A stretch of 64,000 nucleotides of DNA from Schizophyllum amplum (Eukaryota; Basidiomycota; Agaricomycetes; Agaricales; Schizophyllaceae). The position numbers and the translations under genes were made by a program. Of this stretch, positions 44,233 through 54,887 are shown piece by piece; positions within the stretch are counted from its first letter, which is position 1, and the number at the start of each line of letters is the position of its first letter. Below the pieces are notes generated by a model. That model was given only the letters and a program-made list of their open reading frames with translations. It was not told the DNA's origin and did no database searches. The stretch spans positions 1,860,001 through 1,924,000 of the forward strand of contig VDMD01000003.1 of assembly GCA_007026445.1 (NCBI GenBank), read 5' to 3'.

Positions 44233-44656
44233 GTGAAGGCAGGGTCACGGGTGAGTTATCTGAGGAAGGGAAGCAGGTGGGTAGGTTTCTTGAGGAAGGG
44301 AAGGCGCGCGTCAGGACGAGGAGGGCGCTGTTTAGGCGTCTCAGCGAGGCAGGCGCTGTTTGGGCGTCTCAGCGAGGCAGGCGCTGCTGGGTGGTCCTGT
44401 GGGTAAAAGGACTCGGTGTCAAAAGGACTCGGTGTCAAAAGGACTCGGTGTCAAAAGGACGTGGAGTTGCTTGAATACTTGACTGTCGAACAAATACAAA
44501 GTTGCCCCGCGAGCCGGTGGACGTCTTGCATACAGTTGGGTCCCATCGTCGGCGAGGAGATTATACATGAATTATGGATCATGATTATACATGAATTATG
44601 GAACATGATTATACATGAATTATGGATCATGATTACACCCTGTCTATAAACTAGTA
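44233..44656. other. intergenic with short tandem repeats
   Basis: Holds repeats GTCTCAGCGAGGCAGGCGCT (about 44337-44385), AAAGGACTCGGTGTC units (about 44406-44460) and TACATGAATTATGGATCATG units (about 44565-44630). It includes the 3' side of cluster gene 5. No gene. Confidence 0.7.
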
Positions 44657-45512
44657 CTACACCCTCTCAAGATACCCCTCGGCCATAAGATGCGCCAGCT
44701 AAGAGCTCGTCAGATCTCGTGTCCATATACGATGATATAAGGAAAATCACTCACAGCCTCGTCTCTGCTTGCCTTCCGCGAGCGCTCGTGCTCCGCACGT
44801 TTTGCCGCGGTGAGCGTTCTGGCTGAAGTCGGGTTGTTCCAATCTCGAAGCACGCCGCATGTCGTCTTGTGGCTCTCCCAGGTATCTCGGCAGTCGTCGT
44901 AAAGGACGGCGCCGCGGCGTGTCGAGATAGCGACGCCGCAGCCCGCGCAGGCAATGGCGTACGGCCCGAAAGACCTGATCGTGGGATTCGCGCTCATGTC
45001 CTCAACGCGTTGGAGGACGTTTCGACCACTGAGGGCGCGAGTGCCGGTGTACATGTACTTAACGAGTCCATCCGAGCTGGTGGCCGAATGGATTTTGGAG
45101 GGCACGCGTTGGTTCTTGTACGGCCGTGGAAGCGGGAGCGGCGTTTGAACAGGCGCCCAGCGCACGTCAAGGGGCTGACTATTAGCAGAGGAATGCCCGG
45201 AAAAGGCGGCAGGATTCTTCCCGGACGAGGCGGCTAGCGGAGGCGCAGAAGATGGAGCAGATGGCGGAGGTCCAGACGCCGTAGCAGACGTGCTAGAAGA
45301 TCCAGCTGGCTTTGGAGGCTGATATAAACCTCTGTAAGCCTCCGCAGTAGTAAGCCACCCCTGCCGCTCGATTTGCTGCTGAGTCAGTGCCGGCGAAGCG
45401 CCGTGACCGCGGCTGGCTGTGGGATCAACAGAGCTGGGGATTCCATGAATATGTGAGCCTTTGACTGGCTGGCACAGACTGCTCACCCCCGAGGATGTTG
45501 GCGATGAGCCAT
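44657..45512 (-). CDS. cluster finger gene 5
   Basis: First gene of the right arm; 248 residues from exons 45487-45512 (26 nt, MAHRQHPR plus two bases), 44755-45433 and 44657-44698. N-terminal motif ALTQQQIERQGWLTTAEAYR is complete. The linker is Pro/Ser/Ala-rich (SSSTSATASGPPPSAPSSAP) and ends SQPLDVRWAPVQTPLP, shared with genes 3 and 6; it then switches to HSATSSDG and ALSGRNVLQRVEDMSANPTI, shared with gene 2. Finger: C171-x2-C174, TWESH197-x3-C201, LRDWNNP, RSRKASRDEA; tail LAHLMAEGYLERV. TATAAG (minus) at 45604-45609. No defect seen. Confidence 0.82.
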
Positions 45513-46636
45513 TCTAGAGAAGTTGTTAAGTGAGGATGCGGTGCTGGATGTCGCTCAGAAGGGTCAAACTGGGCGGTGAGATGATCGGGCGTACAGGAGA
45601 GGTCTTATACTCAGTCGGGTCTGTAACACCATGTTTGGGACCGCGTCGCATGTCGCTCTTTGTGACCTCGATTAATGAAATGTGAATTTATGACCGTGAG
45701 TCGTGGAAGGTCTCAGCACGTACCTTGACTCGGTCACAACACGATAGGCAGGTCGCTTGTTCAGCCAGGAGCTCGCGCGCGTAGCGCGCGGTGGCGAAAA
45801 AAACCAGCCGATCATTCTCTTACTGACCTTGCAAGCACGAATGTGAGCATGGAAGGTGTACTTCAAGCTCACCGTATGTACACACAATGGAGAACGAATA
45901 ACGCTAACCAAAGATTGCTGCCGTAATGATGAGTCGCTCAGAGAACGTAAATTTGCGACGGAGGCGCAGGCTCCCAGTGGAAGGCCGCGGCGGGGTGGGA
46001 ACGATGAAGACCAAAGTTGAGAGAAACTATCTAGTGGCGCATACAAATGTCTGCAGACCACGTCGAGGAGCATTTGAAGCGGCTGTGGTGGCAGGTCAAA
46101 CTTACTCAGGGTCAAGCGTGGGCGCGAGAGGACAAGACGTGTCACGTGTGGTCGATACCTGCCGCATAAATGACGTGTTGCGGAAATTGCCGGACGATGA
46201 AGTTCGTCTTCGGAAAGCGGACAACCATGCTTGCGCATCGCAGAAAATCGGACAGAATAGGGAACAAACGGCAGCGATCACGTATCTTGATAGCTTGATT
46301 ACACTTATTCTGCCTCAGGCCTGGCGAACACCTCTTCAAGGCACGTTTGCCATGGCCCATGGCAGTCGGAAACGCGCGCAGGTCAGAAAACCGCACGCAA
46401 AGCGGGTAACTGGATTGGTTATTTCGTATAAGTACAGTATACATGGGCGTCTAGCGCGATCTTCGACGTTGTAGATAACAGCTCGGATGCATAGCTCGAG
46501 TTGCTATACCTTCTCAATCAGCTTCTCCCTCTCGAGATGTGCTGGCTGAGATGAAGTCAGGGCCGATAACTCAAAATTGCACAGCTTGATCCGGGAACAG
46601 TACTAGGCGTGGACAGGCTCTCATGCACACCCACAA
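45513..46636. promoter_or_regulatory. upstream region of cluster gene 5
   Basis: Minus-strand blocks: TATA 45604-45609, the TATA-proximal block 45630-45667 (CATGTTTGGGACCGCG onward), the donor-like block 45709-45736 (reverse of GTCAAGGTACGTGCTGAGAC) and a degenerate palindrome module about 46150-46215 with GTCCGGCAATTTCC. No supported gene. Confidence 0.6.
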
Positions 46637-47461
46637 CTACACCCTCTGAATCAGTTTTTTGTCCTCAAGATACGCGAGCTAAAGTTCATCGTCAGACACA
46701 CCATTCCAGATCGCTCAGAATAGCAACAAGAACCTTTCACTCACAGCCTGATCCGTGGACGCCCTCCGTAAGCGCGTGAGCTCTTCCTGCGTCTTCGCCG
46801 TCAGGTAGTAGCGCGAAGCCGGGTCGTCCCACTCTCGGGCCACACTGCATCGGGCAGCATGGTAGAGCCAATGCTTGTCGTTGAAGTCTTTGCTATGATC
46901 AGAAACATTGGTTCCGCATGCGCACTTGATATTGCAGGCGCTGAAAGACTGTATGATGGGATCCGCGCTTATGTCTTCGACGCGCTGGAGGACGTTCCGA
47001 CCTTGTCTTGGAGAAATTCCCGCGTAGATGTACTTGAGTCCATGCGAGTCGGAGACCGAATGGACCTTGGGGCGCACGCGGTAGCTCTTGGACGGCCGTG
47101 GAGGCGAGAGCGGCGTTCGAACGGGCGCCCAGCGCACGTTGAGGGGCTGATTGCTAGCAGAGGAATGTCCGGAAGAGGCGGCTGGCGGAGGCGCAGAAGA
47201 TGGAGCAGATGGCGGAGGTCCAGACGGCGTAGCAGACGTGCTAGAAGATCCAGCTGGCTTGGGAGGCTGATATAAACCTCTGTAAGCCTCCGCAGTAGTA
47301 AGCCACCCCTGCCGCTCGATTTGCTGCAGGGTCAGTGCCGGCTGAGCACCGTGGCTGCGACCGGTTGTGGAATTGATGGGGCTGGGAGGTCGGTGAGTAT
47401 GAAATTCTTTTATCATGCGAAGGTCGAATACTCACCCTTGAGGACGCTGACGTTGAGCCAT
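46637..47461 (-). CDS. cluster finger gene 6
   Basis: 234 residues from exons 47436-47461 (26 nt), 46745-47381 and 46637-46678. N-terminal half follows genes 3 and 5: ALTLQQIERQGWLTTAEAYR, a near-identical SSSTSATPSGPPPSAPSSAP linker and NQPLNVRWAPVRTPLSPP. The finger half instead matches the broken gene 4: RNVLQRVEDISADPIIQSF, CACG (C162-x-C164), HWLYH183-x3-C187, AREWDDPASRYYLTAKTQ. It is therefore a mosaic. The end ASTDQA lacks the usual Arg of SRD. Tail LAYLEDKKLIQRV. TATAAG (minus) at 47553-47558. Confidence 0.82.
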
Positions 47462-48443
47462 TCTAGAGAAGTCGTCGATTGAAGACAGATTGCTGATTGT
47501 TGCTCGAGGAGGTCAGGCTGGGCGGTGAGCTGGACGAGGGTATAGACGAGTTCTTATACCCAGACAAATCCCTATGACCATGTTTAGGACCGCGCTGCAT
47601 GTCGCTCTTTGTGACCTTGATTCTTGTTCGATTGTGACCTGCGCGCTGTGCGTTATGAGCTGACAGATATAGTGGAAGGCCACAGCACGTACCTTTACTC
47701 GGTCACAGCACGGCAGGTAGACTGATTATCCATTTTCCGGAGCTCTCGCGCGCGTGGCGCGCAATGGTGGCCACTGGCGAGGAAGACCAGCTGTTGGTCT
47801 TCGTCCTCTTGTTGACGAGCAGGTATTTGACAATGGCGAGCTGGTTCCAAGCTACGCGTATATCGACTAAAGTGAGACTGGTGTCGAACAAGGAGTCACT
47901 ACCGCTGCAATGGGCTGTCGCTCAGGGAACGTGCACTTACGGGGCGCTGGTGGTAGGCTTGAAGGCCGCGGATTCGCCGGTCGATTGTGTGGCTTCGAGG
48001 TGAGGCTCTTCAGTAAAATTCGAGAACAGGCCTTGCGTAACGCATGCTCGAGGCGGCGAAGGTGAACATCTTATGGCGGCGTCATGCAGGCAAGCGCAGG
48101 TCAAGCGTAGGCGCGTGCCGGCAGCTGCCGGACATTGCCGAACTTCAAGTAATGACAACTCAGTCGCAGTGCTTGATCAACCTTGCGTGTCAGAGAGACC
48201 GAAAAGAACGACAGAACCCACATCAAATCTGCTGTCTTCAATGTGTTTGAGACTCGGCAGTGAACGAACTGCGAAGGAAGTGTACGCACATCCGAGGTAC
48301 AGACATGAGTCGAAATGATAATGTACGCAGATCAATATTCTAGTCATTTACTTATGCTATCTATGAGTACGGTATAAGGCTCGGAGGTCGCATAGCGCAT
48401 AGTATCATGGTCCCAGCTTCCGGTACACACACGCTGCAAGTTC
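47462..48443. promoter_or_regulatory. upstream region of cluster gene 6
   Basis: Blocks on the minus strand: TATA 47553-47558, TATA-proximal block 47579-47616, donor-like block about 47679-47704, exact palindrome CGGCAGCTGCCG at 48119-48130. Just before the donor a short open frame includes NQLAIVKYLLVNKRTK, not evidently conserved. No gene called. Confidence 0.6.
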
Positions 48444-49452
48444 CTACACCTTCTCAACCAGTTTCTTGTCCTTAAGATACGCAAGCTAAAGTAAATCGTC
48501 AGATATCTCATCCGGATTTAGCTGAAAGGACATAAAACTCACAGCCCGATCCCTGGACACCCTCCGTGAGCTCGATAGCTCCGCCTGCATCTCTTCCCTG
48601 TAAGATGAAGGGCGATTTTTCCACAGGCATCTACTTGAACTCGCATGATCGCGCCAGGTCGTGTCGTTGAATTCCCACATGTTGTTCGTCATTGTAACGT
48701 TGCACGCGCATACGACTTGATGGACGGCGAACGCCTTGATGTTGGGATTTGCGCTCATGTCTGCGACGCGCTCGAGGACATTTCGCCCACGGAAGGCTTG
48801 GGTGCCGATGTACATGTACTCAATTCCGCTCGAGTCGGAGACCGTATGGATCTTGGGGCGTACGCGCTGGTCCGTGGACGACCGTAAAGGCGGGAGCGGC
48901 GACGACGAAACAGACGAGAGGCCGCGAGCCGTGGCTTGCTCGGATTCGAAGCTGGAGCGTGTAGTCGAGAACGACGCCTGGCGCAGGTCGAAGGGAGAGT
49001 TGCCGGATGATGTGTGCGTAGGAGTGGCGAAGGAGGGTGGGTATCCGCCAGCAGAGGCCGGGTACGTCGAAAAACTGGCAGAGGACATGTACGCGCTGGA
49101 GCTCGAAGACGACGAGTACGCGTTGGAGCTCGAAGATGACGAGTACGTGCCGGAGCTCGAGGAAGACGTATAAGCGGGAGTGCCGGTGAAGGTCGAATGA
49201 CCGAAGGTGCTGGCAGACCCGCAAGATGCGGCTGGCGAAGATCCATGTGGCTGGGTCGACAGATTCAAACCTCTGTACGCCTCCGCAGTAGTCAGCCACC
49301 CTTGCCGCTCGATCTGCTGCTGGGTCAGTGCCGGTGAAGCGCCGTGACCGCGGCCGGCGGTGGGGTTGGCGGCGCTGGGGGGTCGATGAGTATGAGTGTT
49401 TTAGTATGCAGAAGTCGGATACTCACCCTTGGGGACGCTGATGTTGAGCCAT
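48444..49452 (-). CDS. cluster finger gene 7, Ser/Tyr-rich linker
   Basis: 299 residues from exons 49427-49452 (26 nt, MAQHQRPQ plus two bases), 48543-49374 and 48444-48485. Complete N-terminal motif ALTQQQIERQGWLTTAEAYR, then NLSTQPHGSSPAAS and a long YSSSSSSNAYSSSSSSSAY-type linker. The segment LRQASFSTTRSSFESEQATA is shared with the broken gene 4 and gene 9. The finger, RNVLERVADMSANPNIKAF with C231-x-C233 (CACN) and TWRDH252-x5-C258, matches gene 1 on the opposite arm. Ends SRRVSRDRA; tail LAYLKDKKLVEKV. TATAAG (minus) at 49532-49537. Confidence 0.82.
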
Positions 49453-50954
49453 TCCGGAGTAAAGATTTGGTGATGTAGCTGCTCGAAAGGGTCAAGCTGG
49501 GTGGCGATTCAGTCGAGCGTGCAGGCGAGTTCTTATACTCAGCCGCGAGTCTCTATGACCGTGTTTGGGACCGCGTTGGGGTGTCGCTCTTTGTGACCTC
49601 GACTGTTGTTTGATTGTGACCTGGGCGCCGTGATGTATGACCAGATACCGGGATAGGTCATAACACGTACCTTGACTCGGTCACAGCGGCACGACATGTC
49701 GATGAGTCGCACGTTCAGCCTGACCAGAGCCTGACACTTGCGCGCGTGGTGCGTGGTGCCCAGAAAGACCAGCGGGTCGTCGTTTCGTTCACGTAGGCAT
49801 GGAGGACTCGATATTTCAGCTCATCCTGGTGGGTCAGTAATGCTAACCAAAGATCAAACTGCGCTGTGGGTTGCTCAGAGTGCGTTTCCTTACGTGGCGT
49901 AGGCTAGGTGAAATCTTGAAGCTTGAGGACGGGGCAAAATTTTGATTGACTCGTGCATGGGCTATGGTTGCAAATCCTGGACAAAATGCGATTCACTAAT
50001 GCTTTTGAGTGCTTTCACTCGCGAAAGCACTCGTTTCGAGTGAAAAATAGTGGTTTTTAGTGAGTTTTCGGTCAGGAATCACGCACGACTGCTTCACTCG
50101 CTGCGTGATGACTTCCGGGACCCCCAAATCGTGAAGTCCACGCAGAACGAGTGGTTCACTCGCCGCGTGAAATGACCACTATCAGGTCACTATCGTGGTT
50201 CACTCGATGCGTGAAAGGAGCGGTGATCACGATCGTTATCTCCCGTCAGCCGTCTCAACTGATCCGACCGGGAATTGCCGTGTTGTTCTTCCTTCTTGTT
50301 GTCACTAAGGTCTGCTGTTTTGAGGAAAAACGTAAATTAACAATGGAAGAATAGGCCAAGAAACGTCGTAACGCAACACTGGCGCTCATTGCGCCCCCGG
50401 TCGTCAACCTTTAACGAAGTTCGGCCGGGAATAGCCGAGGAGCTCCGGTTATCAGTGACGGCGAAAGCACTCAGAGTGATTGAATGCGTGACAACGAGTG
50501 CCTAGTGAACCAGTCGGTGCGTGATATCACGCACCGAGTGGTTCACTCGAGTGCGTGATTGGGGGTCCCATAGTGGAAAATAGTGGTCCTCGATCACTCA
50601 ATTTTGTCCAGAAACAACAATCATACATGGGCTCGCAACGGACATGATCGATTTGAGAAGAATTACTCAGTGGCGCACAGAGGTCCGCAAGACGCGTGGA
50701 GTGATATTTATCGCGGTCTCATGCAGTCGAGCGTGGGCGCCCTGGGAAAGGACGCGGCCAAGGTGTGTGATCGGCAGCTGCCGCGTGACCGGCAGCTGAA
50801 CGCACGGCAGACGCAAACAACTGTGACGCTTCCCGGATGTTGCCGGACCATGTTCATCTTCCAATTCAGCGCCGCCCGAAGGAAGAGCCGCACTTTCAGA
50901 AAAGAATGTAGAGTAAATTTTACCAAAAAACCGCAATTGAACTCTAATAGTAAA
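49453..50954. promoter_or_regulatory. upstream region of cluster gene 7, interrupted by an element
   Basis: TATA 49532-49537, TATA-proximal block about 49560-49599 and donor-like block 49662-49684 (all minus). They are separated from the palindrome module (CGGCAGCTGCCG at 50772-50783) by an inserted inverted-end element (49977-50611). No gene supported. Confidence 0.6.
49977..50611. mobile_element. 635-bp inverted-end element in gene 7 upstream region
   Basis: Ends CTGGACAAAAT (49977-49987) and ATTTTGTCCAG (50601-50611) are exact inverted copies. Further in, the GGGACCCCCAA and TGGGGGTCCC segments and the pairs GAGTGGTTCACTCG are also inverted, and the element is full of CACTCG/CGAGTG words (e.g. 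CACTCGCGAAAGCACTCGTT). No coding capacity or clear target duplication. A MITE-like element is the simplest reading. Confidence 0.65.
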
Positions 50955-51526
50955 CTAGCACGCTCTCTCAATATACCCCTCGCGCTCAAGATGCGCCAGC
51001 TAAGACTCGTCAGATATCGTATTCATACATAATATTCAAAAGGCACTCACAGCCAGATCCTTGGACGCCTTCCGCGAGCGCTCGTGCTCGTCCTGCATCT
51101 CCGCCGTAAACTTTCCAGGAGAGTCAGGGTTCCACCACTCTCGCAGTGAGCTGCATATCTTCTGGTGGTATTTCCAGTTACTAAGATTATCCTGGTAAAT
51201 CCCGGAGCGACTGCGCGTCGAGACAGCGCGGCCGCAGCCCGCGCAGATGATGTGTTCGGGGCCGAACGACTTTATGTTAAGATTCCATCTCATGTCTTCG
51301 ACGCGCTGCAGGATGTTTCGCCCGCCGCCTGTCATTTTAGTCCCGATGTATTCGTACTCGGCTTCATGGGAAGTAGGAGCCGCGGAGGTGGATGTGTGCA
51401 CCCGCTGGTCAGTGGACGACTGGGGAGGAAAGAGCAGCGACACGGATCTGGGGATTGGATGAAATGCCATCCCTGAACTGACCGATGTTTGCTCACTCAC
51501 CCTTGGGGATGCTGACGTTGAGCCAT
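50955..51526 (-). CDS. cluster finger gene 8 (short form)
   Basis: 155 residues from exons 51501-51526 (26 nt), 51051-51447 and 50955-50999. It lacks the QQQIERQGW motif and the Ser-rich linker: the second exon opens at SVSLLFPPQSSTDQRV and goes straight to TSAAPTSHEAEYEYIGTK, a segment shared with gene 9. Finger block GGRNILQRVEDMRWNLNIKS, C77-x2-C80, NWKYH103-x3-C107, LREWWNP, RSRKASKDLA; tail LAHLEREGYIERAC. With gene 1 it shows that finger plus tail is the minimal conserved unit. TATAAA (minus) at 51607-51612. Confidence 0.8.
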
Positions 51527-52570
51527 TTTGGAGTAGAGCTGTAGTGCTGTCAGTCGCTCAGGAAGGTTAAGCAGGGGGGTGAGCTGCACGAGCATGCAGG
51601 CGAGTTTTTATACTCGGTAAGGTGTTTATGACCATGTTTAGGACCGCGTTGCATGTCGCCCTTTGCGACCTCTAGGTCGTGACCTGAGCGCTGTGGGTTA
51701 TGACCATGCATCGGCGAAGGTCTAAGCACGTACCTTGACTCGGTCACAGCGCGACGAACTGGAACTCGCACGCATGAGGATGGTGATGGCGAGAAAGACC
51801 AGCTGCCAGTCTTCGTCTTGTTGACGAGCGTCGTCGAGCACAGAGGTGATCATAGAGAGTGCCTCTCTGCCTGGCAATGCAGTCAATGAAGGGATACTGA
51901 TGCCGACCGAAGACGCGCATCGCACTGGTGAGACGCTCGGAGGACGTGGTAGGGGCGCAGGTCAGCCTGGTATATGGCTTCGCGTTGATGAAGACAAATC
52001 TTGAGTATGACCATCAAGAAACGCGTATATAGATTTGAAGACGGCGCTGAGTAGCACTCGACATAGGTGCTGTACAGTAAAGCGCAAATCAAGAGTGGGA
52101 GCGAGAGCGAAAGGGCGAGGCGCGTCATCGGCAGCTGCCGGCGTGTCACGAGCCGGGAACTGCCGGGGAATCATCCGGACGATGTTCGTCTTTCGAAAGC
52201 AGACAATCATGCTTGCGTATCGCAGGAAATCAAAATACATTAGCAAACAAACGACAGCCACGTCTCCGGAGGCAGACTTAGTCCGCACATGTCAAAAAAT
52301 CGCACGCAGATGGGGGAGTCAGGGTAGTTCTCGTACAAAATTCATCAATAGTATATGGTGTCTAACGCGATACGCTTGAACGCTGTAGAGGGAGAATGGC
52401 AGGATGATCATACACGCCGAGGTTGCTTACGCATGGTGAATATGAATGATGATGGCTGCGTACAGCGCGGATAGAGGAGAACTGCGCTTACAGTTGTCGT
52501 TGAAATTGTGATTCATATAGCCAAGAAAGCTCTCTTGTCGGCAACCGACGGCCGAAGTCGAAATACACCC
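51527..52570. promoter_or_regulatory. upstream region of cluster gene 8
   Basis: TATA 51607-51612, TATA-proximal block 51633-51670, donor-like block 51724-51747, palindrome CGGCAGCTGCCG 52129-52140, all in gene orientation. Before the donor a frame reads QQDEDWQLVFLAITI, related to DDPLVFLAT-like peptides in other spacers. No complete gene. Confidence 0.6.
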
Positions 52571-53752
52571 TCAAAGGTCCTGCACCCGCACAATCTGATT
52601 CTCCCTCAGAAGATGTGCTAGCTGAAGTAGATGTCAGACATCGCAAAACTCGAGACTGCAGAAGAATTACTCACAGCATTCTCCTTTGACACCATCCGCG
52701 ATTGCTTGAGCGCCGCACGCATTTCTGCTGTGAGCTTGTGAGACGAAGATGGGTTCTTCCACTGTTGGAGAACGCTGCACGCCGTCTGGTGGTATTCCCA
52801 GCTGCCTTCAGTGTCTCGGTAAATTTTGATGCCACGGCGCGTCGATATAGCGCGTCCGCAGCCGGCGCAGGTGATGTGGTAAGGGCCGAACGACTTGATG
52901 TCCGGATTCGCGCTCATATCGTCGATACGCTTGAGGACGTCTCGACCGCCGCCCGTGTTGCGACTAGCAATATACTTAAACTTGGCTTCATGCGAGGGAG
53001 CCGCGGAGGTAGGTGCGTGCATTTGCTGGTCCATCGACGGCCGTGAAGTCGAGAGCGGCGAGGACGAAGCGGATGGGAGGCCGGGTAAGAATTGCTCATC
53101 GGACTCTTCGAAGCTGGAGCGGGTGGTCGAGAACGACGCCTGACGCATAACGAAGGGCGCGTTGCCGGATGATAGGTTCATAGGAGTGGGGGAGGAGAGC
53201 GAGTATCCGCTAGTAGAGGACGCCGGATACGCCAAAAAGCTGGCGGAAGACGAGTACGCTGGAGAGGTCGCAGACAACGAGTATACTGGAGAGCTCGAAG
53301 AAGACGTGGACTCGGCATAGCCGGTGGAAGACGAGTATACGGGAGTGCCGGTAGAGGCCGAGGACATGGGATAGCCAGTAAAGGACAGATGCATGAAAGA
53401 GCCAACGGGCGGATTTCCGAAAGACGCTGTGGGCGGATACCGGGAACACGCTGTGGGCGGATTCCCGGAAGATGCGACTGACGGATGCCCGGAAGATGCG
53501 ACTGGCAGATGTTCATATGAAACGGCTGGTTGAGGTCCATACAGTGGCTGGGTCGACAGATCCAAACCTCTGTACGCATCCGCGGTAGTAAGCCACCCCT
53601 GCCGCTCAATCTGCTGCTGTGTTAGTGCTGGCGGGGCGCCATGACCGCGGCTGCCTGTAGGGTTGACGGAGCTGGGAACTCGATGAGTATGGGGCCGCTC
53701 GACCATTCGATGCTTTGGTTGCTCACCTGCGGGGTTGTTGACGTTGAGCCAT
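52571..53752 (-). CDS. cluster finger gene 9 (longest form)
   Basis: 357 residues from exons 53727-53752 (26 nt, MAQRQQPR plus two bases), 52675-53671 and 52571-52621. N-terminal motif ALTQQQIERQGWLTTADAYR; then a linker with SSGHPS/SSGNPPTA repeats like those of gene 4, YSSSTGYAESTSS words, and MRQASFSTTRSSFEESDEQF. Close to the finger it switches to TSAAPSHEAKFKYIAS as in gene 8. Finger block GGRDVLKRIDDMSANPDIKS, C277-x2-C280, SWEYH303-x3-C307, QQWKNPSSSHKLTAEM, ending SRMVSKENA; tail LAHLLRENQIVRVQDL. TATAAG (minus) at 53831-53836. Confidence 0.82.
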
Positions 53753-54887
53753 TCTTCTCAGGTTGTTTTCGGGGGTAAAGACACAGTGTCTTGAATCGCT
53801 GGAGGAGTGTGAGCAGCGCGTCAACGAGCTCTTATACCCAGCCGCGAGTCTTTATGACCATGTTTGGGACCGTGTTGCATGTCGCCCTTTGTAACATCGA
53901 TTCTTATGCGATTGTGACCTGAGTGCTGAGATTTATGACCAGGTATCTGAGACATTTACCCTGACTTGGTCCCAACAGCATGAAGACCACATGTTCCGAG
54001 TTCGATCTGGAGCTCGCGTGCGTGGCGCGCAACGACGGCGAGAAAGACGAGCTGGGAGTTGAGTCAGTTCGTATACAACTTTGAGCACTGAAGGTGTGCT
54101 CTTATATATACAATGAAGGGCGAAATTTGCTCCCCCTGGATTGGCGTCGTGATGTCGGGTCGCATAGAGAACGTGCACCAACGGGGCGCAGGCTCGAATT
54201 TGGCGGAAGGGTGAGGGAAATCGACTCTCCCAGACTGCATCTGAGTGGACTGTTGAGGCTGCACATACAGATGTATGCATGCCGCGTCAAGCTACAGTGG
54301 ATCGCGTAACCATGTACATAATCGAGGGCAATGGGCGCGCTGGGACAAGGCGTGCGATCGGCAGCTGCCGCAGATAACGTGTTCCGGAGAATGCCGAACA
54401 ATGTTCATCTTCCGCAAGCAAGCAACACCAAACATGCACAGTGAACAAAGTTCGAACGACATCGCATTTGTTGTCTTTCTACAGCTGACTAAGTCCTTTC
54501 TTCTAGAGGCTCCTACTAGGGGTATGAAACGATCTGTAGGCGAGACAAGCACCAGTCGGGGAACACATGCAGGTTAGAAAACAAGCGCAAATTGGGGAGA
54601 CAGGGTTGTTCTTGTATTATATCGGTAGGTAGAGTACATATGTCGAGCGGGATTTACGACGTGGTAGTGTAGAAATATGTTTAATAGGCAACGCGAGGAT
54701 GGATAGGTGCGGCAGTGATGGCTGAGTACAGCGCGAATGGACGAGCGCAAGGAGGACTTGGCAGGATCAGCACAGCGACTACACGGGCGGCTGGAAGTGT
54801 TGTCACGACAGAGCCTGTTCAACATAAGGCGAGCTCTCACGTCGCTCGCCGACGGCCCAACGCCAGCTCAGTATAGTCTTCGATCTC
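53753..54887. promoter_or_regulatory. upstream region of cluster gene 9
   Basis: TATA 53831-53836, TATA-proximal block 53859-53896, weak donor-like block about 53951-53975, palindrome CGGCAGCTGCCG 54359-54370 followed by CCGGAGAATGCCGAACAATG. No gene supported. Confidence 0.6.
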
